From Roseobacter sp. HKCCD6576-2 (GTDB taxonomy: Bacteria > Pseudomonadota > Alphaproteobacteria > Rhodobacterales > Rhodobacteraceae): DNA of 64,000 nucleotides. The notes under the pieces are model-generated. The model did no database searches, was not told where the DNA came from, and saw nothing but the letters and a program-made list of their open reading frames with translations. Both the position numbers and the translations under genes were made by a program. Where the stretch lies: NCBI RefSeq assembly GCF_013179285.1, contig NZ_WVNW01000002.1, positions 186,001 through 250,000 of the forward strand, in the 5' to 3' direction. Every line of letters begins with the position of its first letter. The first letter of the stretch is position 1. Positions 22,791 through 32,116 of the stretch are shown here, piece after piece.

Positions 22791-25700
22791 ATGACAACAA
22801 TCGCACATCTCGGCATCGCTATTGATGGCAGCGCTATTCGCGGCACCAAGCGAGACCTTGACCACTTCACCCGCTCCGGTGCTAACGCAGAACGCGCCTC
22901 CACTCGGCTAAGTCGGACATTCGGCAGAGCAGCGAGAGGCGCATCGGCGATGGCTGGTTCTTTCGTTGGCGCGGCTGCGGCCATGGTCTCGCTTGGCGCT
23001 GCGGTTCGAACGATCTCAGAGTTCGACCGATCGATGTCGCAAGTACAAGCGATCACGCGTGCAACCACCGATGAACTGGAGAGGCTGCGGGATACGGCGT
23101 CGGGGCTTGGCTCAACCACGGAGTTCACCGCATCGCAAGCGGCCGGCGGCTTACGCTTCTTGGGCATGGCAGGCTTCACAGCAACCGAGAGCATTTCCGC
23201 GATTCCAGCCGTTTTGGACCTCGCCACCTCTGCGTCCATGGACTTGGCACAAGCTGCCGACACCGCGTCAAACATCATGAGCGCCTTTGGCATCGCTGCT
23301 GAAGACGCCGCCGATGTCTCGGACGTGTTGGCCGCTGCATCCTCGCGAGCGAACACGGATGTCTCGCAGTTAGGCAGCGCAATGAGCTTCGTCGGCCCTG
23401 TCGCAGCCGCGATGGGTGTCGATTTGGGCGAAGCGGCAGCAGCGGTTGGCGTGTTGTCGGACGCCGGGATTCAAGGTTCGGCGGCGGGCACCGGGTTGCG
23501 CCGTGTCTTATCTTCGCTGGCCAATCCAACCAGCCAGGCTGCTGCCGCGCTTCACAGCTTGGGCGTGACGCTCGAAGAGGTGGACCCGGCCACTACAAGC
23601 GTCGTGGATATTGTGGATCGCCTAGCGGCTTCGGGTATCAGCGCAGCAGACGCCCTTACGATTTTCGGAGATCGCGGTGGTCCTGCCATTTTGGCGCTCA
23701 CAAGCCAGGCAGGTCGCCTCAGCGAGTTGACGGAGGAGCTTTCGAACGTCGAGGGCGAGGCCAGCCGGATGGCCGGGACGATCCGTGACAATCTTTCCGG
23801 CGATCTGGATAGCCTCTGGTCATCGGTGCAGGGACTCGTCATCGCCTTGGGCGACGCCGGGCTGACAGCGGTGCTGCGTGCGACAGTGCGAGGCATCACC
23901 GGCGTGGTCCGGGCAACGTCTGAACTGGTCGATTTATTCGGGTCGTTGATTTCGTTCGTCGGGCGAGCAGGCCCGCGAGTGTTTGGATTTTCTCGCAGCA
24001 CGGTCGCACTCTCGGAGGCATCTTACGCCGCCGCTGCCGGGATAAATCAGGAAATCGCAAAGATTGATGCACTGACCGGAACGCTCACCCAGGGGCGCAC
24101 CATGTCCATCGACGTTGCGGGTGTGAAACTGGCGCAAGCGCGGGCGCACCTCGCTTCGGCTGATGCACAGCGGCAAGAACTCGAATCTTCAATCCGAGCG
24201 TCAGATCAGTTTCAGCGCCTCGCGAATGAACAGGTCGCAGCGTTCTCAGAGGTTCAGCGCATGCAGGCCAGGATCAACGAGGCCGGTGACAGGGCTAGCC
24301 AACGCCAGATCAACGATTACCGCGCCATGATTGAACGGCTACGAGGTAATGTTGAGATGCAGAACCGTCTGCTCGCGGTTGCGGGGGAAACGGACGACGA
24401 GTACCGCGCCGCCCTTCGAACAATAGAGTTGATTGAGACAGCTCTTGAAACCGCGACTGGTGCGGCAATTACGTTGGGCGAGCCCGTCGAAGAGGCGACC
24501 GAGACCGCATCTAGGCTCAGCAGTGAGATTCTCGGGGTCGATTTCGGGCCAGCAATTTCGGGCGCACGCGACCTCGCCAACGAACTTGGGATTTCGCTCC
24601 ATCGCGCGATGCAAATGATGGGGTTGATTGGACGCGCGGCTCAGGCGTCTCAGACCCCCATCTACGATCCGAGAGACCCTCGTTTTGACCGTGAGGCGGC
24701 AGAGCAGGGCGCACGCATGGAGCGTCTGACAGAGATAATGGCGGACCTTCGTCAAGAAACGGAGGAGGCGACCTCGGCAACAGACGACCTTGCCAGTTCT
24801 TCGGGTCGGGCATCCTCCGCCCTCTCCGAGACATCCAAACAACTCTCCAAGTCCGAACAAGCAGCCGCCGATTTCGCAGAAGAAATGCGCGGCAACATGA
24901 GCCGATCCGTAGACCGCGTGTCCGATGCGTTCAGCGATTGGATGCGGCGCGGCTTCCGTGATGTCCGATCGTTCACTCAAGCGGTTCTAGGGGAGTTCCG
25001 CGACATGTTCATCAGCATCACCATGCTCGCGCTGAGAAATAGGATCGTCATGCCTGCGGTCGGCTTTGCGGGTGGTGGTGCGACAGGCGCGGTCGCTCAA
25101 GTCGTTGACGGCAAGGGTGGGGGGCTAGGCAACCTCGCGTCCGGTCAGGGCCTCCTGGGCGGCTTCCTCGGCTCCTTCGGCAACACCGGATCTATTCTCG
25201 GCTTCGGTGGTCTAGGCGGCGGTACGGGGCTTCTCGGTGGTCTCGGCAATGCGCTGTCCGGCGGTCTCGGTAATGTCTTCAACATCGGAGCCAACGCTGC
25301 GGGTCTGGGCTTTGCAGGCACGATAGGTGCAGCCATCCCCGTCCTGGGCGCAGTCGCGGCTGCGTTCAGCTTCTTCCGCAAGCGCACCAAGGAGTTGGAC
25401 GCCGGTCTTAGTGTGACAATCGACAACATGGATACGTTTGTTCAGGAGTTCAGAGTTGTTCAGACCAAGCGGTTCTGGGGCCTGTCGAAGAAGGTGCGCA
25501 CGCATCTGACAGACGCGGATGAAGAAACGACAACCGCGATCACCGGCATGGTGGATACCTTGCGGGATGGGGTCTACAGCGCGGCGGATGCGCTTGGCTT
25601 TGCATCCAGCACGTTCGACGGCTTTGCGCACACGATGCGGATCAGCACACGCGGCCTCAGCGAGGAAGATGCTGAGTCTGCCGTCACGAAAGCGCTGACC

Positions 25701-26393
25701 GGCGCGGCAGATGCGATGGCGGATATGATCCCGGGCCTGACAGGGTTCGCCCGGGTCGGGGAGACGGCTTCCGAAACCTTGGAGCGGCTGGCCAACAGCC
25801 TGACCACGACGAACCACTGGATGAGCAATCTACAGCTCAAGCTCTACGACATCAGCCTTGCCGGTGGAGCCGCGGCGTCCGCCTTTGTAGATCTCTTCGG
25901 CACATTGGATGAGTTCACGACAGCAACCGGCAGCTATTACCAGAACTTCTTCTCAGATGCGGAGCGGACGGCGCGCGCAACGCAGCTTCTGAATGCGGAG
26001 CTATCTGCGCTTGGTATCGACACGCTACCAGCGTCGCGGGCGGCATTCCGATCCCTGGTGGATGAAGCGGACCAGCTTGGTGACAGCGAGCTTGTCGCAT
26101 CGCTGATCAAGCTTTCTCCGGCCTTTGCCCAGATCACCCAGGAAGTGAATGCTCTGAACGACGCAATGACGGGGCAGGGGCTCTATCGGACGCTGGCTGA
26201 TGCGACCTATGCAGCGACTGCGGGTGGCTATCGGCAGTCAATGGAGCAGGTGGTAGCCGCCAACAATGCTGAGATGGCTGATCTTCTTCGTGAAGTCGTG
26301 ACCGCAATTCGAGAAGGCGATCTGAACAACGCCCGCATCAACAGCAGTATCCTTGCCATTCAGCAACGTACCGATCTGGAGCCGACTACATGA
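22791..26393 (+). CDS. tail tape measure protein
   Basis: A 1200-residue protein of the TP901-type tape measure family. Residues about 70-350 hold the family domain: ISEFDRSMSQVQAITRATTDEL, LGSTTEFTASQAAGGLRFLGMAGF and the following ALDLATSASMDLAQAADTASNIMSAFG block. A central coiled coil, a Gly-rich hydrophobic region (about 765-860) and a helical C-terminus follow. The chain length sets tail length and it passes into the host with the DNA. The ATG at 22791 is preferred over an upstream TTG, with AAGGAA eight bases away. Confidence 0.92.
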   Translation: MTTIAHLGIAIDGSAIRGTKRDLDHFTRSGANAERASTRLSRTFGRAARGASAMAGSFVGAAAAMVSLGAAVRTISEFDRSMSQVQAITRATTDELERLRDTASGLGSTTEFTASQAAGGLRFLGMAGFTATESISAIPAVLDLATSASMDLAQAADTASNIMSAFGIAAEDAADVSDVLAAASSRANTDVSQLGSAMSFVGPVAAAMGVDLGEAAAAVGVLSDAGIQGSAAGTGLRRVLSSLANPTSQAAAALHSLGVTLEEVDPATTSVVDIVDRLAASGISAADALTIFGDRGGPAILALTSQAGRLSELTEELSNVEGEASRMAGTIRDNLSGDLDSLWSSVQGLVIALGDAGLTAVLRATVRGITGVVRATSELVDLFGSLISFVGRAGPRVFGFSRSTVALSEASYAAAAGINQEIAKIDALTGTLTQGRTMSIDVAGVKLAQARAHLASADAQRQELESSIRASDQFQRLANEQVAAFSEVQRMQARINEAGDRASQRQINDYRAMIERLRGNVEMQNRLLAVAGETDDEYRAALRTIELIETALETATGAAITLGEPVEEATETASRLSSEILGVDFGPAISGARDLANELGISLHRAMQMMGLIGRAAQASQTPIYDPRDPRFDREAAEQGARMERLTEIMADLRQETEEATSATDDLASSSGRASSALSETSKQLSKSEQAAADFAEEMRGNMSRSVDRVSDAFSDWMRRGFRDVRSFTQAVLGEFRDMFISITMLALRNRIVMPAVGFAGGGATGAVAQVVDGKGGGLGNLASGQGLLGGFLGSFGNTGSILGFGGLGGGTGLLGGLGNALSGGLGNVFNIGANAAGLGFAGTIGAAIPVLGAVAAAFSFFRKRTKELDAGLSVTIDNMDTFVQEFRVVQTKRFWGLSKKVRTHLTDADEETTTAITGMVDTLRDGVYSAADALGFASSTFDGFAHTMRISTRGLSEEDAESAVTKALTGAADAMADMIPGLTGFARVGETASETLERLANSLTTTNHWMSNLQLKLYDISLAGGAAASAFVDLFGTLDEFTTATGSYYQNFFSDAERTARATQLLNAELSALGIDTLPASRAAFRSLVDEADQLGDSELVASLIKLSPAFAQITQEVNALNDAMTGQGLYRTLADATYAATAGGYRQSMEQVVAANNAEMADLLREVVTAIREGDLNNARINSSILAIQQRTDLEPTT

Positions 26394-27337
26394 AGATCAT
26401 CACGCCGATCACGGTGACGGATGAGAAACTCCTCAGCAGCAATATCCCCGAAAACGACCATGCGGAGTGGGACAACGGCACGGCCTACGCGCGAGGTGAT
26501 TTCGTTATCTCTACGTCTACCCACACAGTCTATCGCAGCCTCACATCCTCAAACCAAGGAAACGATCCTGATCTAGAGATGACGGCGCTGGCGGACCCGC
26601 TGATCGACGATCCTGATCCCGTTAATTGGCAGATCATTTCAGCAACCAACCGCTGGAAGATGTTCGACCAAAAGCCAAGCGTCCAAGCAACAATGACAGA
26701 TGAGATTGCTCTTGAGGTTGCCCCAGGCGAGTTTGTTGGTGGGATCGCCGGTTTCGGAGTAATGGGAACCGCCGTTTCGGTGGAAGTGTACATCCCGGGA
26801 TCACCGGACGAGGTTGTGTTTCAACGGACGATTGATCTCTACGCCGCCGCAAGCGTCGCCAATTGGTACGACTACTATTTTGCCGATCTTGCGCCGCTGA
26901 CCGAGTTCATCATCACCGACTTGCCGCCATACGCCAATGGCGTCGTTAAGGTGACTGTCACTAACACGGGCGGCATCGCAGCGATTGGCCAGCTTGCAGT
27001 TGGACCTGTTAGTGAGATTGGCGAGGTGGTCACACCCGGCACTGGCTTGTCAGGCCTCGATTTTAGCTTCGTTCAAAATGACGAGTTTGGAAATCTGACG
27101 CGGACGGTCCGCGAGGCAACACGCCTAGCCGATCTTGAAGTGGTCGTACCAACAGCCTCTGTTCTCGTAACCTTCGAGAAGCTTCGCGCCCTTCGTGGCG
27201 GTGCTCCGGCGGTCTGGGTTGGCGATGATCGCGCCGCCTTGGCGGCGAATGTCTACGGCTTCGCTCGAGACTACCGGCTCGTCTATCAGGCAGGCCCCAA
27301 CTCGATCCTCTCAATCCAAGTTCAAGGAATGGTTTAA
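26390..27337 (+). CDS. tail tip protein, unidentified (315 aa)
   Basis: It overlaps the tape measure stop by four bases. The protein is beta-rich and acidic, with WDNGTAYARGDFVISTSTHTVYRSL near the start, a pattern of short carbohydrate-binding or tail-tip domains, and ends in strands AGPNSILSIQVQGMV. It occupies the distal-tail slot after the tape measure gene. No usual minor tail (L, K, I, J) genes are seen, so the tail tip is simpler than in lambda. Confidence 0.65.
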   Translation: MKIITPITVTDEKLLSSNIPENDHAEWDNGTAYARGDFVISTSTHTVYRSLTSSNQGNDPDLEMTALADPLIDDPDPVNWQIISATNRWKMFDQKPSVQATMTDEIALEVAPGEFVGGIAGFGVMGTAVSVEVYIPGSPDEVVFQRTIDLYAAASVANWYDYYFADLAPLTEFIITDLPPYANGVVKVTVTNTGGIAAIGQLAVGPVSEIGEVVTPGTGLSGLDFSFVQNDEFGNLTRTVREATRLADLEVVVPTASVLVTFEKLRALRGGAPAVWVGDDRAALAANVYGFARDYRLVYQAGPNSILSIQVQGMV

Positions 27338-27338
27338 G

Positions 27339-28334
27339 ATGACAAAACCAGTTGCGCCAACAGTCCCACCCCCCGCTCTGCGCAGTCAGCCGGATACGTT
27401 CAGCGACCGAGCCGAAGTAAACGTATCGTTCTGGCCGACGCTGACGGCTTACATGTCGGAGGTTGTGGACTACAATGAAGAGCAGGCCAACGCGCTTCTT
27501 ACCGGTAATCTTCCTAATTTGAGTGGTCGCGCTGGCAGCGTCCTACAGGTCAACGGCAGTGAGGATGGCGTATCGCTGTTTGATGCGACGCCAGCGGGCT
27601 ACAACCTTTTGGGAGCCGCTGACCTTGATGCTCAGCTTGCGCACCTGGGCCTAGATGTATCCATCGATGTTGACGATTGGCATACGATCAATCGAACAGG
27701 AATCGTGAGTGGCCACAACAAACCCAACGCGCCAATCGCAAACCGTCGTTTCCACGGCTGGTCGTCGTACGTTTCAGAAACCAATCAGTTTCTGGTGATC
27801 AAGGAGCGCGACAGTGGCGAAGAGTTTTGGGCGGCGAAGGTCGGATCGAGCTGGGGCGCTTGGCAGCAATTTGGTGGGGGTAGAGAGTCTTTCGTGCTCG
27901 AACTTCGCGAGCCATCAGGAACCGCTGGCGCAAACTTCGCTGCGGCAAACACGTGGCAGACGGTGAACCTGAACACCGAAGTCTCGGATACAGCCGGTCT
28001 TGTCACTCCAAGCGGCCCTGAATTCACGGTCAATGCGAACTGCTTCTTGCGATTTGGTGTGGTCCTGGGGACCGACCGAGCATTCGCGCGCGCTCGGCTG
28101 GCGGACGCGGTTACTGGCGACGCGGTTGGTCTCGGAAATACGGTGATCAACTATGCGCAGCAATCCTTACCAAACAACTCCCTGGGTCGGGCATATGTCA
28201 GTGCGGGGCAGACGCTGCGCTTGGAAGCGATCTCCACGTCGACCGCCGGCGCCCAACGCATCGGTGTCGGTCGTACTTACGGAACGGAGACGCCACACGA
28301 GGTCTTTGCCTTTGTAGAGGGAGAGCGCATATGA
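27339..28334 (+). CDS. putative tail fibre / receptor-binding protein
   Basis: A 331-residue protein. The N-terminus (about 1-60) is short and Pro-rich, followed by QVNGSEDGVSLFDATPAGYNLLGAADLDAQL, which resembles fibre shaft turns, and a middle WHTINRTGIVSGHNKPNAP with SYVSETNQFLVIKERDSGEEFWAAKVGSSWGAW as in pyocin-knob style fibre domains. The C-terminal part is beta-rich. The ATG at 27339 follows the previous stop. It probably binds the host surface. Confidence 0.7.
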   Translation: MTKPVAPTVPPPALRSQPDTFSDRAEVNVSFWPTLTAYMSEVVDYNEEQANALLTGNLPNLSGRAGSVLQVNGSEDGVSLFDATPAGYNLLGAADLDAQLAHLGLDVSIDVDDWHTINRTGIVSGHNKPNAPIANRRFHGWSSYVSETNQFLVIKERDSGEEFWAAKVGSSWGAWQQFGGGRESFVLELREPSGTAGANFAAANTWQTVNLNTEVSDTAGLVTPSGPEFTVNANCFLRFGVVLGTDRAFARARLADAVTGDAVGLGNTVINYAQQSLPNNSLGRAYVSAGQTLRLEAISTSTAGAQRIGVGRTYGTETPHEVFAFVEGERI

Positions 28335-28801
28335 AAACCGCGCTTATCGTCGATAACATCGTTACTGTGGTGTCCTTTGTCGAACCGCCATCTGACGAAT
28401 GGATCGAGGTGCCCGACCACGTTTTGCCTGGATACCGGCGTCTGCCGGACGATATCTTTGAAGCACCGCCGGTGGAGCCGCCGACGATCGCCGATGTGCG
28501 CGGTGAGGCTGGCCGGCGTGCTGAGGCCCTGGTCGCAGAATACCTCGTGTGCGAACGCGAGACTTGGCCTGTGCAGATTCAGGAGGCTGAAGCGTACTTA
28601 GTTGATCAAACTGCGGCGACACCCTTTCTAACTCCGCGTGCGGCAGGGCGCGGCGTCACCGTCGCGGAGTTGGCCACGACAGTGATTGCGAAGCGCGATG
28701 CGCTGGCGGCGGCCACGGGCGCGATCTATGGCGCAATGGATGTTCTTTTGGCCATGGACCCGATCCCGGCTGATTTCGCCGACGACAGCCACTGGCCGTA
28801 G
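28331..28801 (+). CDS. DUF4376-like tail fibre-associated protein
   Basis: A 156-residue protein. After a variable N-terminus, residues 60-150 show the DUF4376-like pattern EAGRRAEALVAEYLVCERETWPVQIQEAEAY, TPFLTPRAAGRGVTVAELATTVIAK, ending with IYGAMDVLLAM. Such proteins follow fibre genes and help fibre folding or attach to them. It overlaps the fibre stop. Confidence 0.7.
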   Translation: MKTALIVDNIVTVVSFVEPPSDEWIEVPDHVLPGYRRLPDDIFEAPPVEPPTIADVRGEAGRRAEALVAEYLVCERETWPVQIQEAEAYLVDQTAATPFLTPRAAGRGVTVAELATTVIAKRDALAAATGAIYGAMDVLLAMDPIPADFADDSHWP

Positions 28802-28848
28802 GGCCACAACCACACCAACCAACGGAAAATCGAGCAAGAGAAGGGGGC

Positions 28849-29271
28849 ATGGATATGCCACTCAGACGTGCGGCCATGGAGGCCGGTCACGCTTCGACGA
28901 ATGTGTTGCGTGACTATCTGGCGCTGGCCCTTGCGGGGCTCGGCGTGTCGATCCCAAGCCACGAATATATTGCGGGCGTGTTGCTGGCAGCGGCTGGCGC
29001 AAGCGTCATGGCCCGCCACCGGCGCGATGGCCGCAAGGTCTGGGCGATCCTAGGTGTGGCCGTTTTCTTCGCAACGCTGACCGCCATCGCCTGGTCGGCG
29101 TTCGAGATCACGTTTCCGGTGCAGATCGGCATGGCCGCGACGGGTGTGGCCTCGGGCTGGATCGCCAATTTCATCGCACAGTTCTTGAACCGCGTTTCCA
29201 GCCGCGCCGACGACATTGCCGACCGCGTTGTTGATCAGGTTGTGCCCGAAAAACGGAGTGACGACGAATGA
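28849..29271 (+). CDS. putative holin (membrane protein of lysis cassette)
   Basis: A 140-residue protein with two or three hydrophobic segments: YLALALAGLGVS to VLLAAAGASVM (about 24-55), WAILGVAVFFATLTAIAW (about 65-85) and VQIGMAATGVASGWIANFIA (about 90-112), then a charged tail. Its stop overlaps the endolysin start. The position and topology fit a holin that makes the membrane hole for the amidase. Two possible ATGs (28849, 28855) lie behind GAAGGGGGC and could give a dual start. Confidence 0.65.
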   Translation: MDMPLRRAAMEAGHASTNVLRDYLALALAGLGVSIPSHEYIAGVLLAAAGASVMARHRRDGRKVWAILGVAVFFATLTAIAWSAFEITFPVQIGMAATGVASGWIANFIAQFLNRVSSRADDIADRVVDQVVPEKRSDDE

Positions 29272-29969
29272 CCACAAATCGCGAAATGCAGATCCAGCTT
29301 GACCGGAATGGCTTCGATATCGGGCCGCATGGGGCCGATGGCATCATCGGTGACGATACGCGCGGCGCGATCCGTGCTTTTCAGGCTGCGAATGGTCTGC
29401 CGGTGGATGGGGTGCCAGACGCGGCATTTATGGCCGCGCTCTTCGGCAACGCCGGGGCGACTGAGCTTGAGCATGATCGGATGATCTATCAGGGCCGGGC
29501 ACGGTATCCGGTGAATGAAGTGATGGTGCACACCACCGCGACGGCGGCGGATTGGTGGCGTGGCAAGACCGCCGCGCAGATGATGGCCTGGGTGCGCGCG
29601 TTGCATACTGCGCCGGGTTGGCAAGGATCTCCGAATGGGTGGCGCGCGGAAGGCTATCATGGCCTGATCGCGCCGGATGGCACGCGCGCGTCGGGTCGCC
29701 CGTATGAGATGATCGGCGCGGGCTGCCGTGAGCGCAATCGCGGCGTGTTGCATTGGGCGTTGGTGCCGGTTGTGCGGGTGACGCGGATGGGGCGGTTCGT
29801 CGACTTCTACACCGAAGCTCAGCGGATCAGCCTGCATGAGGTGATCACCGAGATCGCGAGCCGCACGCGGCTTCAGCGCGTGTCCGGCCACAATGACTAT
29901 GCGCCGAAGCTTTGCCCCGGTTTTAAGGTGATCAGCTCCGGCTGGATGGAAAGCGCACGGGTGGCATGA
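29268..29969 (+). CDS. endolysin: peptidoglycan-binding domain plus amidase
   Basis: A 233-residue endolysin. Residues about 5-60 are a peptidoglycan-binding domain (DIGPHGADGIIGDDTRGAIRAFQ). Residues 80-225 are an N-acetylmuramoyl-L-alanine amidase: zinc-site candidates His88 (EVMVHTT), His208 and Cys216 (SGHNDYAPKLCPGF) with Lys214, matching the spacing of His122, Lys128 and Cys130 in T7 lysozyme. It cuts the sugar-peptide bond in the wall. There is no signal peptide, so release depends on the holin. Confidence 0.92.
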   Translation: MTTNREMQIQLDRNGFDIGPHGADGIIGDDTRGAIRAFQAANGLPVDGVPDAAFMAALFGNAGATELEHDRMIYQGRARYPVNEVMVHTTATAADWWRGKTAAQMMAWVRALHTAPGWQGSPNGWRAEGYHGLIAPDGTRASGRPYEMIGAGCRERNRGVLHWALVPVVRVTRMGRFVDFYTEAQRISLHEVITEIASRTRLQRVSGHNDYAPKLCPGFKVISSGWMESARVA

Positions 29970-30283
29970 CTGTAGGATGGCTCAGAGCCGCCAGTTTAGC
30001 GGCGATGGCGGCCGGTGTGGTTTGGTGGGGTGAGTTTAGGGCAGGACAATCCCGCGATGCCTGTCAGGCGGCACAGATGGTGGCCGAGCTTGCGGCTCGG
30101 GCCGATAATGCTGCGGTCAATGCAAAGTATCGCGACGTGGCCGAGGATCTTGCTGCCGCCCGCACACGTTTGGACACTCTCACACAGGGGCTGATCAATG
30201 ACGCGATCTCTGATGGTGATGCTTCTTGCGGTTTTGCTCCTGAGCAATTGCGCGCGCTCGATCGAGCGGCCGGTTTCGATTAA
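29966..30283 (+). CDS. Rz-like inner-membrane spanin
   Basis: A 105-residue protein with one N-terminal membrane helix (ASLAAMAAGVVWWGEF) and an Ala-rich coiled coil (ELAARADNAAVNAKYRDVAEDLAAARTRLDTL), the standard i-spanin form. It overlaps the amidase stop by four bases. With the Rz1-like protein it fuses inner and outer membranes in the final step of lysis. Confidence 0.8.
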   Translation: MTVGWLRAASLAAMAAGVVWWGEFRAGQSRDACQAAQMVAELAARADNAAVNAKYRDVAEDLAAARTRLDTLTQGLINDAISDGDASCGFAPEQLRALDRAAGFD

Positions 30284-30464
30284 GCCCGACCCGCCGGATA
30301 CCGAACTGACACAAGCCTGCGATGGTCCAACTGAACTGGACGGGCGGGCTTACACGATCAGTATCGCGATTGGGGATCGTGCCGATCATCGGACCTGCGC
30401 GGATCGGCACGCGCTTCTTGTCCGGTGGGCGATCGATGTGAGCAAGCCGGTCGGGGAGAGGTGA
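30198..30464 (+). CDS. Rz1-like outer-membrane spanin lipoprotein
   Basis: An 88-residue protein in another frame, beginning 86 bases before the Rz stop. It has a hydrophobic N-terminus and a lipobox-like LLSNC with Cys18 as the acylation site, then a Pro-rich stretch (IKPDPPDTELTQAC). Overlapping Rz/Rz1 genes are typical of phage lysis cassettes. The residue before Cys is Asn, which is unusual for a lipobox, so processing is likely but not certain. Confidence 0.75.
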   Translation: MTRSLMVMLLAVLLLSNCARSIERPVSIKPDPPDTELTQACDGPTELDGRAYTISIAIGDRADHRTCADRHALLVRWAIDVSKPVGER

Positions 30465-30933
30465 AGCTCACGCTATCGGCCGCAGACTTCCTGGCGGCCC
30501 TTGCGGACATATCGCGACTGATTTGATCAGCAGTGACCCTCTTCCACTCTGCGAACTGCGGTTTGAATGTGCCAGACATGCACCCTACGAAGATCGCCAA
30601 GACAAATGTGACTGTATGGCAAAGTGGAGGGCGGAAATGGGAAGTTCGCTGCAATAGCAAAAGAGTCAGCGTGTCGAGCAAGAGGGAGCCGTTCGTCGCT
30701 GGTCGAACAAACGACTGCCCGGTGAACGAAATCGCCATGGTTCCTTGATGGGGCGCCGCGGAATTCGAGCCGGACTGCTTGATAGGATACCAACTAGAAA
30801 CCCGTTTTCGGGCAAGCCGCTGGTCACCGGTACTCGGGCTGGCGACGTCAATGCCTTACCGAACCATTCCACTATGCAGAAAACATGGCTACAAGAGCCT
30901 CCACTATAAGGGGCGATCGTTAGGAGTTTGCAA
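30465..30933. other. 469-base gap between lysis and glycan genes
   Basis: No convincing gene is seen. A 21-codon frame starting GTG at 30462 (MKLTLSAADFLAALADISRL) overlaps the Rz1 stop and ends at a TGA; it could be a remnant. Two frames of 71 and 73 codons at 30533 and 30779 have no binding sites and are not protein-like. This may be a junction left where the glycan cassette was inserted. Confidence 0.5.
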
Positions 30934-31899
30934 TTGCGCAGGCGGCAGAGGCTGGTTTTTGTTTTCCGCTGGTCACGGCGGAACATGGGCAGTTCCGTGA
31001 TGCGTGTTTCGCAGATGGCCAGCCATATGCAGCGTTTTTACGGCGATAAGTTCGATGTGGTCACTCGTCCGGTTTCCAACGCACAGAAAGCCTGGACCAA
31101 AGCGTGGGTTGCGCTGGAACCAAAGAACAGCGTCTATATTTTCTCAAAGAACGCGGTGCTTGGTTGGAAATCCGAAGATCTGGACCGCCTTCGAAGAAAA
31201 GCGTCGGCAATTCTGGTGGACTATGTCGATCTGAAGATCAGCGAAGGACCCACCTGGGGTGTCGATTGCCACATTGCAACGTCTTTTGTGGGCGCTGATG
31301 CCTTAAGAGCCCGGCTCGCCCGCCTGAACAAAAAGGGCCGACGTACCAGCGGTACAGTCGCGACTGTACTGCACAACTACGACTCAGCTCTGGATTATGT
31401 CGAGCGACGGCATCTGGATCAGCTTAGGATCGGGTTTCTTGGGTCGTCACATAACTCGCCAACGACACCTGAATTTGAGAGTAAGATCACGTTTCTCGAT
31501 GCTTCATCGCGCTCCGCTTTTTTGAGCAGCGTCGACCAGTTGGGTCAATTTAACTGCCATTACTGCGTGAGACCGCCGAAAGCAGATGCGTTGGCTGGCG
31601 ACCCCGACCGATCGTACCGGCCCTTCACCAAGGGAGTCTCAGCCGCTGCATTGGGTGCCGTAGTGTTCTCGAACCGGGCGGTGGATGACGTCATTCCCCT
31701 GTTGGGGGACGATTACCCGTATCTCGCTGATGACCTGTCGGCTGATGCTTTGAATGAGGGTATACGGCATCTCTTCGACAGTTTTGGCGGACCGGAATGG
31801 GCGACGGCCTTGGATCGAATGGAGCACCTTCGCTCACGTACCACCCATCATGCGATAGCCACGCAGCTCTCTGAAGCCATTGCCCACGTCACGGCATGA
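30934..31899 (+). CDS. glycosyltransferase-like protein (GT-B type)
   Basis: A 321-residue protein. AGGAG at 30922-30926 supports a TTG start at 30934. The N-terminus has RWSRRNMGSSVMRVSQMASHM, and the C-terminal part reads RPFTKGVSAAALGAVVFSNRAVDDVIPLLGDDYPYLADD, the nucleotide-sugar side of GT-B enzymes where a K/E pair and a Gly-Ala run are usual. The sugar and acceptor cannot be told. It opens the glycan cassette that ends at 35.5 kb. Confidence 0.65.
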   Translation: MRRRQRLVFVFRWSRRNMGSSVMRVSQMASHMQRFYGDKFDVVTRPVSNAQKAWTKAWVALEPKNSVYIFSKNAVLGWKSEDLDRLRRKASAILVDYVDLKISEGPTWGVDCHIATSFVGADALRARLARLNKKGRRTSGTVATVLHNYDSALDYVERRHLDQLRIGFLGSSHNSPTTPEFESKITFLDASSRSAFLSSVDQLGQFNCHYCVRPPKADALAGDPDRSYRPFTKGVSAAALGAVVFSNRAVDDVIPLLGDDYPYLADDLSADALNEGIRHLFDSFGGPEWATALDRMEHLRSRTTHHAIATQLSEAIAHVTA

Positions 31900-32081
31900 T
31901 TCTAATGGATGAGCCCCAAAGGTTTTTTGTGTCGACAGCGGCAATCGGTGCCGTCGGCTTGACAGTGGCCGTGCAACTAGGGTTTGGGGTGCACCTGCGC
32001 ACGCATACCGTCAGCGAAGCACTGCAACATGTGGTAGTCATCACTCGTCAGCGGTATTTAAAGGTCAGCCAGTCAGTATGA
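31896..32081 (+). CDS. doubtful 61-aa reading frame
   Basis: An ATG overlaps the preceding stop (ATGA). The frame holds one hydrophobic stretch (VSTAAIGAVGLTVAVQLGFGV), but no binding site or family is seen, and it ends in mid-gap before the sulfotransferase. It may be a chance frame. Confidence 0.25.
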   Translation: MILMDEPQRFFVSTAAIGAVGLTVAVQLGFGVHLRTHTVSEALQHVVVITRQRYLKVSQSV

Positions 32082-32116
32082 GAACCTGACCAAAGGCGGA
32101 TGGAAGGGATACCCTG

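Noticed and set aside
30533-31000. frames of 71 and 73 codons between the lysis and glycan genes
   Set aside because: No binding sites, no protein-like pattern, and the second overlaps the start of the glycosyltransferase gene.
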